DNA from: Puffinus mauretanicus
Taxonomy: Eukaryota; Chordata; Aves; Procellariiformes; Procellariidae
DNA length: 64,000 nt
NCBI GenBank assembly: GCA_023333565.1
Contig: JAJKFH010001865.1
Location: 806,001 to 870,000 of the forward strand
Reading direction: 5' to 3'
Positions within the stretch are counted from its first letter, which is position 1; every line of letters starts with the position of its first letter. The position numbers were made by a program, and so were the translations under genes. The notes beneath the pieces were generated by a model. That model did not search any database. It saw nothing but the letters and a program-made list of their open reading frames with translations, and was not told the DNA's origin. Below are positions 38,063 through 50,524 of this stretch, one piece after another.

Positions 38063-38412
38063 ATTGATGTATGGGGTGCAGGTGCCCAGGTGCTGGCAGC
38101 GGGGGCTGCAGGGTGGCCTTTGTGAGAAGAGGCCGGGGCTGCCCCATGGCAGACACAGCTGGTTCCAGCCAGCTCCAATGGACCCATCGCAGGGCACAGC
38201 TGAGCCCCTCAGACAAGATGATGGCACCTCTGTGAAAACGTGCTTAAGAAAGAGTAAAAACACTGTGCAGCAGCTGTGAAAGAAGAATGAGAAAAAATGT
38301 GAGAGAAACAGCCCTGCAGACACCAAGGTGAGAGAAGGAGGAGGGTGGAGCAGAGACCTCCCTGCAGCCTGTGGCAAGGACCATGGTGAAGCAGTATTTC
38401 CCTGCAGCCCTT

Positions 38413-38580
38413 GGAGATGATCATGTCGGAGCAGCTATTCACACTGCAGTCAATGGAGGACCCCACACTGGAGCAGGTGGATATTTCCTGAAAGAACTAC
38501 AACCCATGCGGAGAGCCCATGCTGGAGCAGGCTTACCCTGAAGGGCTGCAGCCCAAGGAGAGGATCCATGCTGGAGCAGA
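38413..38580 (+). repeat. Degenerate tandem repeats inside the LTR U3
   Basis: Units start with ggaga/ggagg at 38413, 38455, 38510 and 38557 (spacing 42, 55 and 47 bases). Each contains a variant of catgctggagcag followed by a ctgaag...ctgca block. Copy number in such LTRs is likely to vary between insertions. Confidence 0.75.
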
Positions 38581-38788
38581 AAAAAAGTATGAGGAGGAAG
38601 GAGCGGCAGAGAGGAACTGCTATGGACTGGCCGCAACCCGGATTCCCTGTCCCACTGCAGGACAGAGGAGGACATAGAGGAGTCAGGAATGAAGAAATTA
38701 AGTTGAGCCTGGGAAGAAGGGGAGGGAGGGGGGAAGGTCTTTTTAGTTTTGCCTTTGTTTCTCGCCTTCCTACTCCATTTTAGTTGGC

Positions 38789-38794
38789 AATAAA
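38789..38794 (+). terminator. LTR polyadenylation signal AATAAA
   Basis: Canonical hexamer in the expected place between U3 and U5 of the 906-bp LTR, followed by the GT-rich block expected downstream of a cleavage site (about 38813-38850). Confidence 0.7.
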
Positions 38795-38978
38795 CTAATT
38801 TTCCCCAGGTCAAGTTTGTTTTGCTTGTGACAGTAACTGGTGAGCAATCTACCTGTCTGTTTCTTAACCCACAAGGTTTTTCATCTTATTTTCTCCCCCT
38901 GTCCTGTTGAGGAGGGGAAGTGAAAAAGCAGCTGGGTGGGCACCTGGCAGCCGGCCAAGGTCAACCCACCACAATTGA

Positions 38979-41900
38979 TTAATCCTACAAATAAGGATTA
39001 ACAGTACTAGTTTAGAAATCAGATGCAGTAGGACTGCAAGGATGGGCAAACCACAGGTGAAGGAAATGGCTTGCAGTAGACTAGTTTAGTGAACTCGCAC
39101 CAGCTTTCTTAGATATCCCAACCTGAAGCATCCTTTGAGCTCTTACACTGACAAAAACTGCTGACTTAGACTAACCGACAAATAAACTACAGATAATAAT
39201 GTTAAACTGGGTTCTGTGCATAAGCCTTGGACATCCACTTACCTTAAATCACTGGGATAAACTAAAAAATCTCCTCTCGTTTCAACTGATGAGAGTAAAC
39301 TTTGCAGGTATACATGGCTTTGTGTGCTGAGTACCATCTGCTAGCTTTCTGCCATCACATCGTGAAAACTGGGTGAAAACTCCTCTGACTGTTAGAAGGC
39401 AACCTGAATTAAACAAAGGGGTGATAATAAAATGGCCTCAGAGGTTGGCACTCTCGCCTTGATAGTGCCAAGTAAAGTCTGAACACTTGAGAATATTTTA
39501 TATTGAAAATGCAGAGCAGTAGCTTTTTATAACAGAATAACCCATGACAGCTGCTCAGGAGTGTTCTCAAAATAGTCCAGATATTTACTGTTTATTTAAC
39601 TGTTGTTCAACTCGAACCCTGTAATCTTTTGTGGAACCAACGTCAGTCTCGGCATGTCAAAGGCAAGATTTTCTGACAATAGTCAAGCAAGATATAGAGA
39701 GGAGGCAGAACTGACATAGCCTGTGAAGCAGTTATTTCTGATTGACATATTAGTGCCAGAGCTACAGTACCACATGGCAAAAAGAGCACTTGCCTCAGAA
39801 ATCCCAGTGAAGAGCTGGCTAATAGGGAAAAATTATCCTGAGCACCATCAGCCATTACTGCTGCCAAGGAGGAGGGACATCAGTGGTGGCAGCAGCTGGA
39901 AGGAGTACCTGGTGCCTGGAAGGAACGGACAGGCTGTGACTATCTGATTCACCCAGATCTCTTACTGTGGCTCTTCTCAATGTCATGTCACAAAGGAATT
40001 GAAATATTTGTATGTATCTTCACAGACATACAATAGATATACTTTCTTTTTATTGCTTTCTTCATAAAGGTTCTTTCAACTCAGTCACACAGGCTTTCAG
40101 TTTCAGTCCTGCATCTATTTGATTTAGTGACCAAAGAAGCCTTAAAGTGCATTTCCTGTGTTATCTCTTTGGATATATGTAAATAAAGTGATCGTATCTC
40201 ATGTAAGGAATTCAAAACAGCTCCTGAATCTATAATATGAACAGGGGTTATGTTTGTGCTTGATGGCTTAATTATTGATTTATTTTTTATTTTCTTCCCC
40301 GTATACCTTTCAAAAATATTCAGTTTCTTCCTTAAATCATCGTCATAGTATTGTCTGCTGTGATCGTGGTCCCTGTTAATGTATCATGTCTGGGGGTCAG
40401 TCATATTAGAGTCAGATTAAGTGTGGTGCTTCTGGTATTTCAAAAATAAAATTTAAAACATATTGCGGATTCATTTGAAATTCAGATGTTGAGGTTTCAA
40501 AAAATATTTCATGCATTATCTCTGCAAAATTCTTTATATTCATTCCATAACTAAGTGCCTTACAGTATACTTTCCCCAGCTGATTGTCCTCCCAGCAACT
40601 AAGTCATGATCATAAAATTTAGCTTAAATGACTAAAATTACCTAATGTCATATCTGAACTAACAGTCAGTAGTCTATTCAAATGTTTGCCTTCTTATATT
40701 TGTAACAGAAAATGTGAATAAAAGGCAGTACTGTGAAAAAAAGATTTTAGGACTAAATAAAATGAAGGACTTTGGTGGAATTTGGTGACTAAAACAGGAA
40801 CACCTACAGCTGTTTCTGTTTTCTTTGCAAGCAAATGCACACAAAATCAGTGACACAAGCAACCCCCAGGAAATGGAAGACCAAGATTCACATTCTTCTT
40901 ACACAGAGAGAATTCAAAACCCCATCTATAGCCTTTCTAAAGCAACTGTTGGGCCACAGGGGTTTAGGTAGGTAGAAAAATTTCCGGTTGCTCTTCCTTG
41001 AAGATGTTCCTACTGTTGGAACTGTGCAGTGAAGAAACCAGCATTCACTGGAGCGGGGGAAGAGAGAGACTTGTGGGTCAGAAGCACCCCTGTGGGTCAA
41101 GGAGCTCTGCGACCCAGGTCCTCCTCTCTGCACTGCTGATGTACTTCACTTCAGCAAAAATCTAACAAAGTGATACCCCAGGAAGTCTGAACTAGAAGTC
41201 CCTCAGGTAACAGAGAGACCAGAATCCAGCCTTACGTACTTCTGCAGGGGTGGTTTAAACGTTAGTCTAGTGCATGGAGCTCATAGTATTACAACCAAGA
41301 CAATGGCAGCATTTTACAAGAATGGTATCTAGTACACAGCTCCCTCAAAAAGGAATGGCATGATCACTTGCTCTTAAAAGAGATATTCATTATGTGGTTC
41401 CATACCCCACAAGATTATTTGAGTCACCTCCCTCCTCACTTTGTTCAATATTTCTGACCCTGGTTTTAGACACCTGCTTGTATCCCCACCCAGTCTGGAG
41501 ACCTTAGACCTAAGCAGGGCTCTGGGTTCCTCTCCTGGCACCACCAAAACTGACAAGATCCTCAGAACTAAAACAGTTTAACTCAGCTCTCCAGACTGCC
41601 TTCTCTCTTACGTGCACAAGGAGTGGATGGTGACAATTTAGCTCCATTCCCAACATGCTCTGTGCAAAATCAGAGCTCAGTAGCAGCTGTTTGGCCTATG
41701 CAAACTGTGGAGCATGAACCATCCAGAAAAAAGTATGAAAAAGGTACTGCATAGCCCTAGTTCCCAACTGCAAGCTCACCTGCAAAACAAATCTCTGGAA
41801 AGTGAGAGCAATTCTACAAGAAAGATCTGGTTTTGAACCACTTAGAAAGCATCTTATTTTTGTTAAGAGGCACTCTGTATTACACTAAGCCTGTAACGGA

Positions 41901-43307
41901 GAATTTGTCTCCTAGAGAAGACAGATAAACTTAAGTTTACTAAATGATCTCATATTGCCTGTAGTCAGCTTTGTAAAAGCCCAGAGTTTCACTTTAAGAG
42001 TTTGGAAAATGTTCTCCTGAAAGAACATGATAGGAAATGAGGGGGAAACAAAAGGTCTTCTGAATTAAGTCAGTCTGCTTCCCAGCCCTTCTGGCTATAC
42101 TGATGAGAAAGCCTCCCCCACAAGGAGTGTGCCTTACCAACTGGCAATGTTGTGAAACAAATGCCTAGAATAAGAGTCAGAAAGAGCATTTGGCAGTTCA
42201 GAAATGCATCTGTTCTGTTAATGATACTTTCATATCAGTATTTTCGGGTCACAGATGAAGCTATATGGAAATGAAAGTGGTTTTATATCAGTTTAATTCT
42301 TCTCATACTAGTTTCAAGCTGAAGCACAGTTTCTTGTCCCTTGGTGAATCTCTTCAACAAATATCTTTGCTCAGGTCTGCTTAATAAGTCCTGGAAAGGC
42401 ATACTCAGGGTGGTTTGTGCACCTGACCAGTTACCAGCTTCTCTGCAACAGACTGCAAGGCAGATTGTCTTGCCTGTGAGCTCAGGGGCCCAGAGCCCAG
42501 CTTCATTAGTACAAGCCTGCGGGACTAGCAGGACGGCGGTGGGGAGAAGAGGCCTTTCCCACAGAAGAGAAATCTGATGTTTGCTAGCACCTGCAGAGCA
42601 CTGGGAGACAGTCCCCCCAGGTTCTGAAAGTGGGTACGGGTAGGAGAAGCCACGCTTTCAAGTGCACAAACCTCTGCGGCAAAGCGTGGCAGCTCCTGGC
42701 AGGTAGGCAGCCAGAGTTACAGGGTAGGTGATGCAGAGCAAAGGACTTGACAGCAAATGTAACCTTAAGAGAAAGAAAAAGCAAAGAAACGAACTGCTTC
42801 ATTTTAGTAGTGCTTTCTAGCAACAGTAGAAATAGTGTTATAATTATCAAGAGAAAAATGTCAAGCACCACTGCTCCCAAGACGTTCCAGGTTGTGAAAG
42901 AATTCCTTGGCACAATATTCAAGCAATAAGACATGAGAAAGGACTAAAGATAGAGTATTAGAAATTAAATTTAAAACAGTATATAATTCAGTAGTGGTAG
43001 AAAAGGAATTTAATTCTAACATTTCTGCTTAAAGCCTAGCAATCTGTGAATTACCTGAAGTGCACACTGATTTTTGATTAAGTAATAAACACATTGAAAA
43101 GTGGGGAGGACATATTTTGACCATGTGGAGGAAACGTTCTTGTAACAGAGGTAGAAGCTCCCTCATGCTTTCCTCCGTAACACCCAAGGTGGGCCAGACT
43201 AATAGTAGTATCTGAGCCCCATTACAGGGAATAGCTACAAAACATTTCATCCCACCCTCACCATTGTAGCTGAAGGACCCCAAGAAGTATGAACTCTGTG
43301 CTATCAG
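38979..43307. other. Gene-free intergenic DNA
   Basis: Short chance open frames only (largest 116 codons on the minus strand at 42584-42934). No domains, RNA genes or transposons recognised. Confidence 0.5.
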
Positions 43308-43321
43308 CACACACACACACC
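43308..43321. repeat. (CA)n microsatellite
   Basis: Seven perfect CA copies. Confidence 0.85.
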
Positions 43322-45002
43322 AGTAGGTCTCTGCAGCTGAAAAATTGTTCTTTAAGTAAATTAGTACATGAAATTAAAAGACATAATCATGATTAGCTGG
43401 GCAAGAAAGACTGTATCTGGAAATAGAGGCCAGAATGCAGCCAGCTTCTATTTCTGAGGAGGAGGTTAAGGAAACAGGAGGTAAGGCACAGGCTGATACT
43501 CCAGGGAGGGAAGAAAACAACGGTGAGTTGAAACCCAAACACAGTTCATCTCTGCAGGGAAGAAGGTAAAGGTAGAAAAATCACCTCTACAACAAACAGA
43601 GCAGTGAATTAATTAGTTTTAGTACTCAGCAGTGTAGACTGACCTCTCTGTGGTTGTTTATGGTATTTTGGCCCCTGTTTAAATCACAGGGGCTTTTTAA
43701 TAGGATTGTTCTGTTTTTAACTCTTGGTTTTTAACTCTCTTGTTTTTACTGAAGAGATATAACGGGAGCAGTGGATTTACTGTGCGGAATTTAACAGTCA
43801 GTACACTAGCTTCCCTTAAGGAATACTAGCATCCCTTCAGGGCAGAACTGCTGTAGCAAAACGTAATGGTGAGAGTAAAGAACAGATACTTGAAATAAGC
43901 TTTCAAATATATGTTTCCATGGGAGCAAATTAGCTGTAATATATGGAAGGACTGTATCCACACTTCAGCCGGCATTGCTTCCCTTCCACTCCCTGGCCAC
44001 ATTTTGCTGTCTACATTTCAAATGTCTGTGCACATGTTCAAGATTCAGATGTCTGTCCTCAGCTGACTTAAAGTAAGTTCATGTATTATCTTTGGCATGT
44101 TTTATAGACCATTTGACAAGTAGTGCGTTACCAAATATAATTGTACATACCCCCAAGGCTGAGAAAGCAAAAGCTGAGAAAAACAGTCTGAAACAAAGAA
44201 GAGCTTCACCTATCCACCAATAACTTGCATTAGAGCAAACATCGGGGAGAAGAAATGCAAGCAGACCCTTTTTTAAGACACGAGGAGATGATAAAATGAC
44301 AACCCACCAAGACAAGAGGAAGAACCGACAAGGACTGCATGTCCCTTATGCTGGTGCACAACTTGGTTAAGTCTACCCTTAGCTTTGCAGCCCATGACCT
44401 TTGGATCTGTATACAGATGCCTGTTGTTCAGTACCCTTTTTGTTCTAGGAAAAAATGCCTTTCCCAACTATAGTTCCCTGCTGGTTGCACAAATGTCCTA
44501 TAAAAGAGTCGAGCTATTACACCAGTATGGCTTTAGGTCCCTTGGAGAGGTCACAAGTTGCTGTGCTGCTGCAGGCGGGGAGTTGGAAGAGCCAGAGGGA
44601 CCCACTCCCATGCAGAATCTGGTCTAAACAGAGGCTCTCAAAGGAGCCCATTACAGGGAGCAACCCTCTTGCCTTCATTTAAAGGGAGTGAGCTCTACCT
44701 AGCCTGAAAACGACTGAAAAGAAATACTGAGTGACTCTTTGATATTTCACTAGTCATCGCACAGGTTTGTCTCCATGAGACTGACTGAGTTTTTAAACCA
44801 CATATTCTTTGCTCTCAACAGTCTGTGCATATCTCTGACATGGGATGAAGTTCCACAGAGCTGTTTGTACATGTGGAAAAAATAGGAAGATTAACAATAG
44901 CCACCCAAAAATTTTGATCAGGAGGTTCAGATGTGTTTCATGAGTTGTTAGCTCATGTTTAGATCACCAACATTTATCATTTGTCAGATGAATAAAGAAA
45001 AG

Positions 45003-45022
45003 GATAGATAGATAAATAGATA
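45003..45022. repeat. (GATA)n microsatellite, imperfect
   Basis: Short run of GATA units with one A substitution (gataaata). Confidence 0.8.
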
Positions 45023-48000
45023 ATAATGTTATATCATTATCATGCTATTTTGCCACTTTAGAAGCACAGTTAGACACTCGATAAAGCAGTACAAAAGCCT
45101 CAGAGACAGAAGCTGACTGGTAAGAAAAAAAATACATTTTTGGGGAAGGACAAACAGAAACAGCCCAAATAATGAGGCCAATATGATCAAAGCACAAAGG
45201 ACAACTATTTCTCACTAACAAATGGGCTGTTGGAATGGTGGTTTCGAGGGAAGATAAGAACTTCACATCATTGTCTTTAGTATACAATGGAGCAGAAACA
45301 AAAAACGGAATTAGTGTTGCGATCTACAGCACTGATGGGGTCCAAAACCTTAATGGTGAAGGGAAACCTCTAAAAATCCTAAAGAATTACTGATTCAAAT
45401 GCTGGAAAAAAAATGAATGTGGAATTGTAGAGTCAGAATCTTCTTACTAGTTATTATAGCTGCAGCTTTTATTTACAGGGACTACGTGAATGTAATTATT
45501 ATACTAATGAAGACAGCTTTCATGTCAGTGTCAAAGACAGAATTGCAGTCCAATGAAAGGTCCAGAATTTCTCAAAATGGGAGTATAAAGTTATGTCTTA
45601 TATTTCCCACCTCATTTTGGCAGAGTTTTTTATCTGTCAGAATGTAAGTAGCTTGCTACTTCTATTCATCTTTTTTACAGACAGGACAGTTTCACAATCA
45701 GTTACTGCAGCCATTGGCTTCTCTGGATGGAAAAAGTGCCTATTTTGCAGTTGAAGATAAGCACAGTATAATTTTATGCCTTCACCCATGACAGCATTTG
45801 TTGATTTAAAGCCAATGAAATGATTACTGAAAGAAATCCCTAGAACATTTTGCAGACAAGTCATTATTTTACCTGACCTCTGAAAGCTCCACTGATCAAA
45901 AACTTTTATCTCTGACAGAGGAAAAATTAAGCAATTATAGTAATTAACCAAGGAACAGTAATGGAATCTCCGTTAAAGAGGATAATGTATTCCCTTCTAA
46001 AAGACACATCCTGATCTGGTTTATTAACAGACATGTGACATCGGCAGGAGATCTCACTTAGGGAAGAAGTTTTCTTTATCTTTCACAGAAAGTTTTATTA
46101 AATCTACTTAAATCAAAGGCTATCAGAAAATAATAAGTTGTTCACTTCCTTTTTGCTGTGTTGATTGAAGTAAAAAACTATTTCTTCACCTAGTCATGTC
46201 AGATTGAATCTAAGTACTTGCACCATCATTACCACCATGGCAGCTATATTCATAGTATTTTTCATTACTTTCCCAGCCACTGTAACTCCTGTTTTGACAA
46301 ATGGTGTTAATAAAAATTAAAATTTCTCAAAAAGCGCTTCATAGATTAATTGTCTTGTGTATATAAATTCACCTTTTTCCCAGCTAATTAAAATAGCATT
46401 CTGCAAGGAAATTACTTTTCTCACAAAAAAACATCTATTGATTTTATTTTTAAGAGCTTATGTTAAAAATAAAATGTTTCAAACAGAACCAGTCCAAAAC
46501 CTGTACTTTCTTCAGGAACTAGAAAGCTATAAATGTTACTTGAGATGATAAATGGAACTGGGAAAGGACATTTTGATAATGTGAAGGCAGCTATCTTGGG
46601 GACAAAGGTTGGTAACCACAGTCCTTTCCATCTCTAGTAGTTGCATAACTAAAGATTTTGAAAGAGAGTAGAAAAAACAAACCAATAGTGCTGCCAAAAA
46701 AAAAAAAAGCCTAAAATTGCAGAAAGCCAGAGTGAATAGTTACTAATTAGTCCCTTACCCAGGCAGAGATAAATATCTGTATTTCAGGGAACCATGTTTC
46801 AGCTTCTTTTATTATTATTATAATTACAGTGAGTAATTGAGGATTCACAGACAGAGTGTGTTTGTAGGCAATAGAATAAATACATGCGGTGAGCTCTGGA
46901 GAGATGACGGCAAAGGAAAAATAGTAAGTAGGCAGCTGGGAATGCCACGTATTTCACCCTGGAAGAGCATTTGGCCTGGTACCTCGTTGCTGGCTGATGA
47001 CCAGCTTTGTCATTAGAAGATCTGTTTTGTTCAGGCACAACAGCATAAATAAAGACAGTGTATTGTGCTTTCAGGTCTGTGTTTGCATGCACATTTCTTC
47101 CCACTTCTAATGATCATATAGGGACACATTCTTTTGGCACAAGTGGATTTCAATGTACAGGCCTATGCTCCCACTCAGCAATCACTCCAGCTTTGATGCC
47201 TGAAGTCATTCTTGAGCCACTGGGAAACTACATTTAAAGACCTGGCAAGATGTATGTTGCAACCACAACCCAAACAGACACTACATCCCAGCCAGTACCT
47301 ATTCTTCTGCCTCTTACCTTTGTGTTATCAGTGGGATCTTCTCCCAGCTGGTGCCACGAGGGTAAAACCAAGCTTCCTGACCTTCCCAAACACTTGCGCA
47401 ATGGAGACCGGGAAATGTTTCCTGCTGAGAGAGATGGCTCCTTTCTCTGTGGACAGACTTGTCAGTGTAGTGGATCTCCCTAATACAGCAAGAGCGTTTC
47501 CACATAAGTCCATACTTTCTTGCATACACACAAAGCCAAGCTCAGAGTAGAGCCCAGAGTAACAGTAATGCACAGTACCTTAATTCTTTATGATATTTCT
47601 ACTTGCTGGCTTGAATTTTCTAGGCAAGTGACTTACATGGGATAATCTTGTAGTGTCCTCTAGTTCATAAGGAACTCGCATCAGCAGTAGCTGTCCATAT
47701 GCACTTACATGTGGAATGACATACGCCATAGATGCATAGTCATTCTGCTTAACTATACTCCGAACGATAGCTGTTTTTATGTAGTACCTCAGCACATAAA
47801 ACTAGAATTCTTTGCTTACAACACCTGGTCCACACATGAAAAAGATTATAGCACTCTCCCATCTACAACAGTACGGAAGAAAAGAGCATGCTGAGAAGTA
47901 TGCTGTCTAAGAAACAAAAACCCTTCCCAGGCAGACTTCCTTCTCCAACTTGTCATCTAACAGTGCATGACTATATCATTCCAAGTGTCACATACTTTAG

Positions 48001-48454
48001 GTATCCACCATATTTCCCTCCAGAACTTACAGTTTTTAAGCTTCTAATAGAAGTCCATCATTAATTCTGTGCTCTTTTAAACTGCTTGAGGTAGTTTTGC
48101 ACATTTTTAAAGCTGAGGTGTCTTCCAAGGCTTACTGGGGGATCAGAAAAAGAATCCTGATCCTGGCTATCCTGGGACTGATGGAAAGGGGAACACAACA
48201 ACCTTCTCCCACCTCAAGCTGAAGCCGAGGCTTGCTCCTTCACTCACTTTCATTTCCTCCAGACAAGTTAATACAGGTAGGTTCTACCTGCTGCTGGATT
48301 CTGCCACGAATGCTGACCTCAGAAGTCTCTGTCCACGTAAGTTGTGGTCTCGGTGATTTTACTTCACTGGCAGATTAGGATCCCTGCTTTTTCCCTGTGT
48401 AATGTGATGACAGGCCTGTTAGGTAAGAAGCAAGGTGTTTCAGCAGGCCTGTTT

Positions 48455-48496
48455 GGAAGGAAGGGAAGGAGGAAGGAAGGAAGGAAGGATGGATGG
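48455..48496. repeat. (GGAA)n microsatellite passing into (GGAT)n
   Basis: Purine-strand repeat of about 42 bases, mostly ggaa with some interruptions, ending in ggatggat. Confidence 0.9.
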
Positions 48497-49924
48497 ACAG
48501 ACAAATACCAGCTTAGGAAGGTTGGCTTCATTTTCAAGAAAAGATCTGAAAATGCAGCATTCACAAGTGGAGAATAACACAGCGATTCAAGTTCAGATTG
48601 GCTACAGAATCAGGGTAGTGCTGGCAGTAGCCTGACAGCAACTGTGGATAAACTCATGAAACTACTTGGCTCATTGAGTCAAACAAGACCAGGAGGACCT
48701 AGAAAAAACTTCAGTTTGCTTCATGTAGAAGGAACCTGAAGTTGACAAAGGAAGGTTGGTAGCAACAGCATAGGAGCCATTACCTTGCAGTCAGCAGTGA
48801 CACAAACAAGAATGATCCAGGGAACTGCATACTGCAAGAGCACCAAGATCTAACATGATGTAGCATTAAAGCAGCCAGGAGAGAGTAAAACTATTTCTCA
48901 GTGGTGAGCTAATAACCTTTAAATCCCTGTAGTCCCCCTGAATTGTCAGTAGCTTTCACAAAAACACTTCAGCAACAATAACCTCTGTAAAGAGATGTTA
49001 TAAAGAACTTGGCAAGGACAGCACATATTGCAAAAGAGAAGAAAGTGGAAAAATAAGTCAGTCTGTCGGCATGTGCTGGATTGCTACTAGTAACTATGCT
49101 TGACATAGATTTCTTAATAAAGAGAGAGCTTAATTTTTAAAACATGAAGAGTTCTGATGTTGAAAGTATATAATCTTCATTGACTTGTCATAACAGGACA
49201 ATGAAAAGGAGAGAAGCAGAAAAGGGAGCTAATTCATTTATGATGTCCCCTCTATCCTTCCATGAAAGTTGTCATCCCAGTCAACTCATTAACTTCTCTG
49301 CTTCTGTCTGAACATCTTGAATCATCTTTGACATCTTCACCTTTCATCACAGGGCTCCTTGTCACTTGGATTGCTCAAGCAGATCAAAACTGCTTGAGGA
49401 AGTTTCCTCCTTTTCTTTCACCTTGCCAACAGAACAAGCGGGAAGGCAAAGTCTGAATGAACTCCAGTGTCATACCTTCAAAATAACATGGGTCACTTGA
49501 GAGCTGTGAAGTGCCTCTGCCACTGCTTTAGTCTTGTTGCACGGAAGTTATATTCAGCTTTGTATCTACTTATTTCTGTGCCTGTATAATCCCCTGACCT
49601 CCAACTGCACAACAAAGGCTTTGAGAAGAACAGAAACTCTTTTTTGAAACAGAATGCCACAAAGAGCCAGAGAATTTTGCAGAGTTTCACAGAGATGTGC
49701 TCTCAGTGCCCTGCAATATTTAGACCTGTGGCAGCATAATTTGCCTTAGGAAATTATTCTTTCACAGAGTTTTGTTTGGAATAAGATCTTCAGAGGACCA
49801 TAGTGACACCTGTAGCTCATGCATCACAGGATTCTCAGCAGAAGGGCAAGGCTGCTGCTTCTACAAAACACTCTTCCGCCTCTGCTGGTTATGAGTCCAT
49901 CCTGTTCTGTTCTAAGTAGTCAGT

Positions 49925-50519
49925 TGTTGTGGGTTAACCCCGGCCAGCAGCTCAGCCCCACACAGCCACTTGCTCACTCACCCCCAGTGGAACGGGAGAG
50001 AGAATGGAAGCGTAAAAGTGCGAAAACTTGTGGGTTGAGATAAAGGCAGTTTAATAGGGAAAGCAAATGTTGGACGCACAAGCAATGCAAAACAAGGAAT
50101 TCATTCACTACTTCCCATCGGCAGGCAGGAGTTCAGCCATCCCCAGGAAAGCAGGGCTCCATCACGCGTAACGGTTTCTTGGGGAGACAAAGGCCATGAC
50201 TCCAAGTGTTCCCCCTTCCTCCTCCTTTCCTTGAGCTTCTTATCACTGACCACAACATCATGTGGTATGGAATATCCCTTTGGTCAGTTGGGGTCAGCTG
50301 TCCTGGCTGTGTGCCCTCCCAACTTCTTGTGTACCCCCAGCCTGCTCACTGGTGGGGCAGCATGAGAAACACAAAAGGCCTTGTTGCTATGTAATCGCTC
50401 CTCAGCAATAACTAAAACACCCCTGTATGATCAACACTGTTTTGGTCACCAATCCAAAACATAACACCATATGAGCTACTACAAAGAAAATTAACTCTAA
50501 CCCAGCCAAAACCAGTACA
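49925..50519 (-). mobile_element. Complete solo LTR of an avian endogenous retrovirus (595 bp)
   Basis: TG...CA ends with a perfect 5-bp duplication TCAGT at 49920-49924 and 50520-50524. On the minus strand it begins TGTACTGGTTTTGGCTGGG and contains an ATTAAA signal at 50050-50055, followed by a U5 with the ctcaacccacaag block. It is closely similar to the LTR body at 7864-8272 over the shared part and serves as the unrearranged reference for it. The CRE-like and TATA-like elements near 50240-50265 are degraded compared with that copy. No internal viral genes. Confidence 0.9.
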
Positions 50520-50524
50520 TCAGT

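Larger units (their letters stand above)
38068..38973 (+). mobile_element. Complete solo LTR of an avian endogenous retrovirus (906 bp)
   Basis: Starts TG at 38068 and ends CA at 38973. It is flanked by a perfect 5-bp duplication ATTGA at 38063-38067 and 38974-38978, so both ends are fixed with good confidence. It carries AATAAA at 38789-38794, followed by a U5 region that shares words with the U5 of the minus-strand LTRs here (cacaaggttttt-type block and a terminal ...caacccaccaca). That suggests related ERV lineages; 5-bp duplications fit ERVL-type elements. In U3 there is a run of degenerate repeats of 42-55 bp containing (c)tggagcag. No gag, pol or env remains. Confidence 0.9.
43322..49919. 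other. Gene-free intergenic DNA
   Basis: No coding gene recognised on either strand. Contains the two microsatellites listed separately and a run of 12 or more A residues near 46697. Confidence 0.5.

Noticed and set aside
38068..38973. Multi-exon host gene or CpG promoter at the GC-rich 38-kb region
   Set aside because: TG...CA ends, exact 5-bp duplication and the AATAAA layout show that it is a solo LTR.
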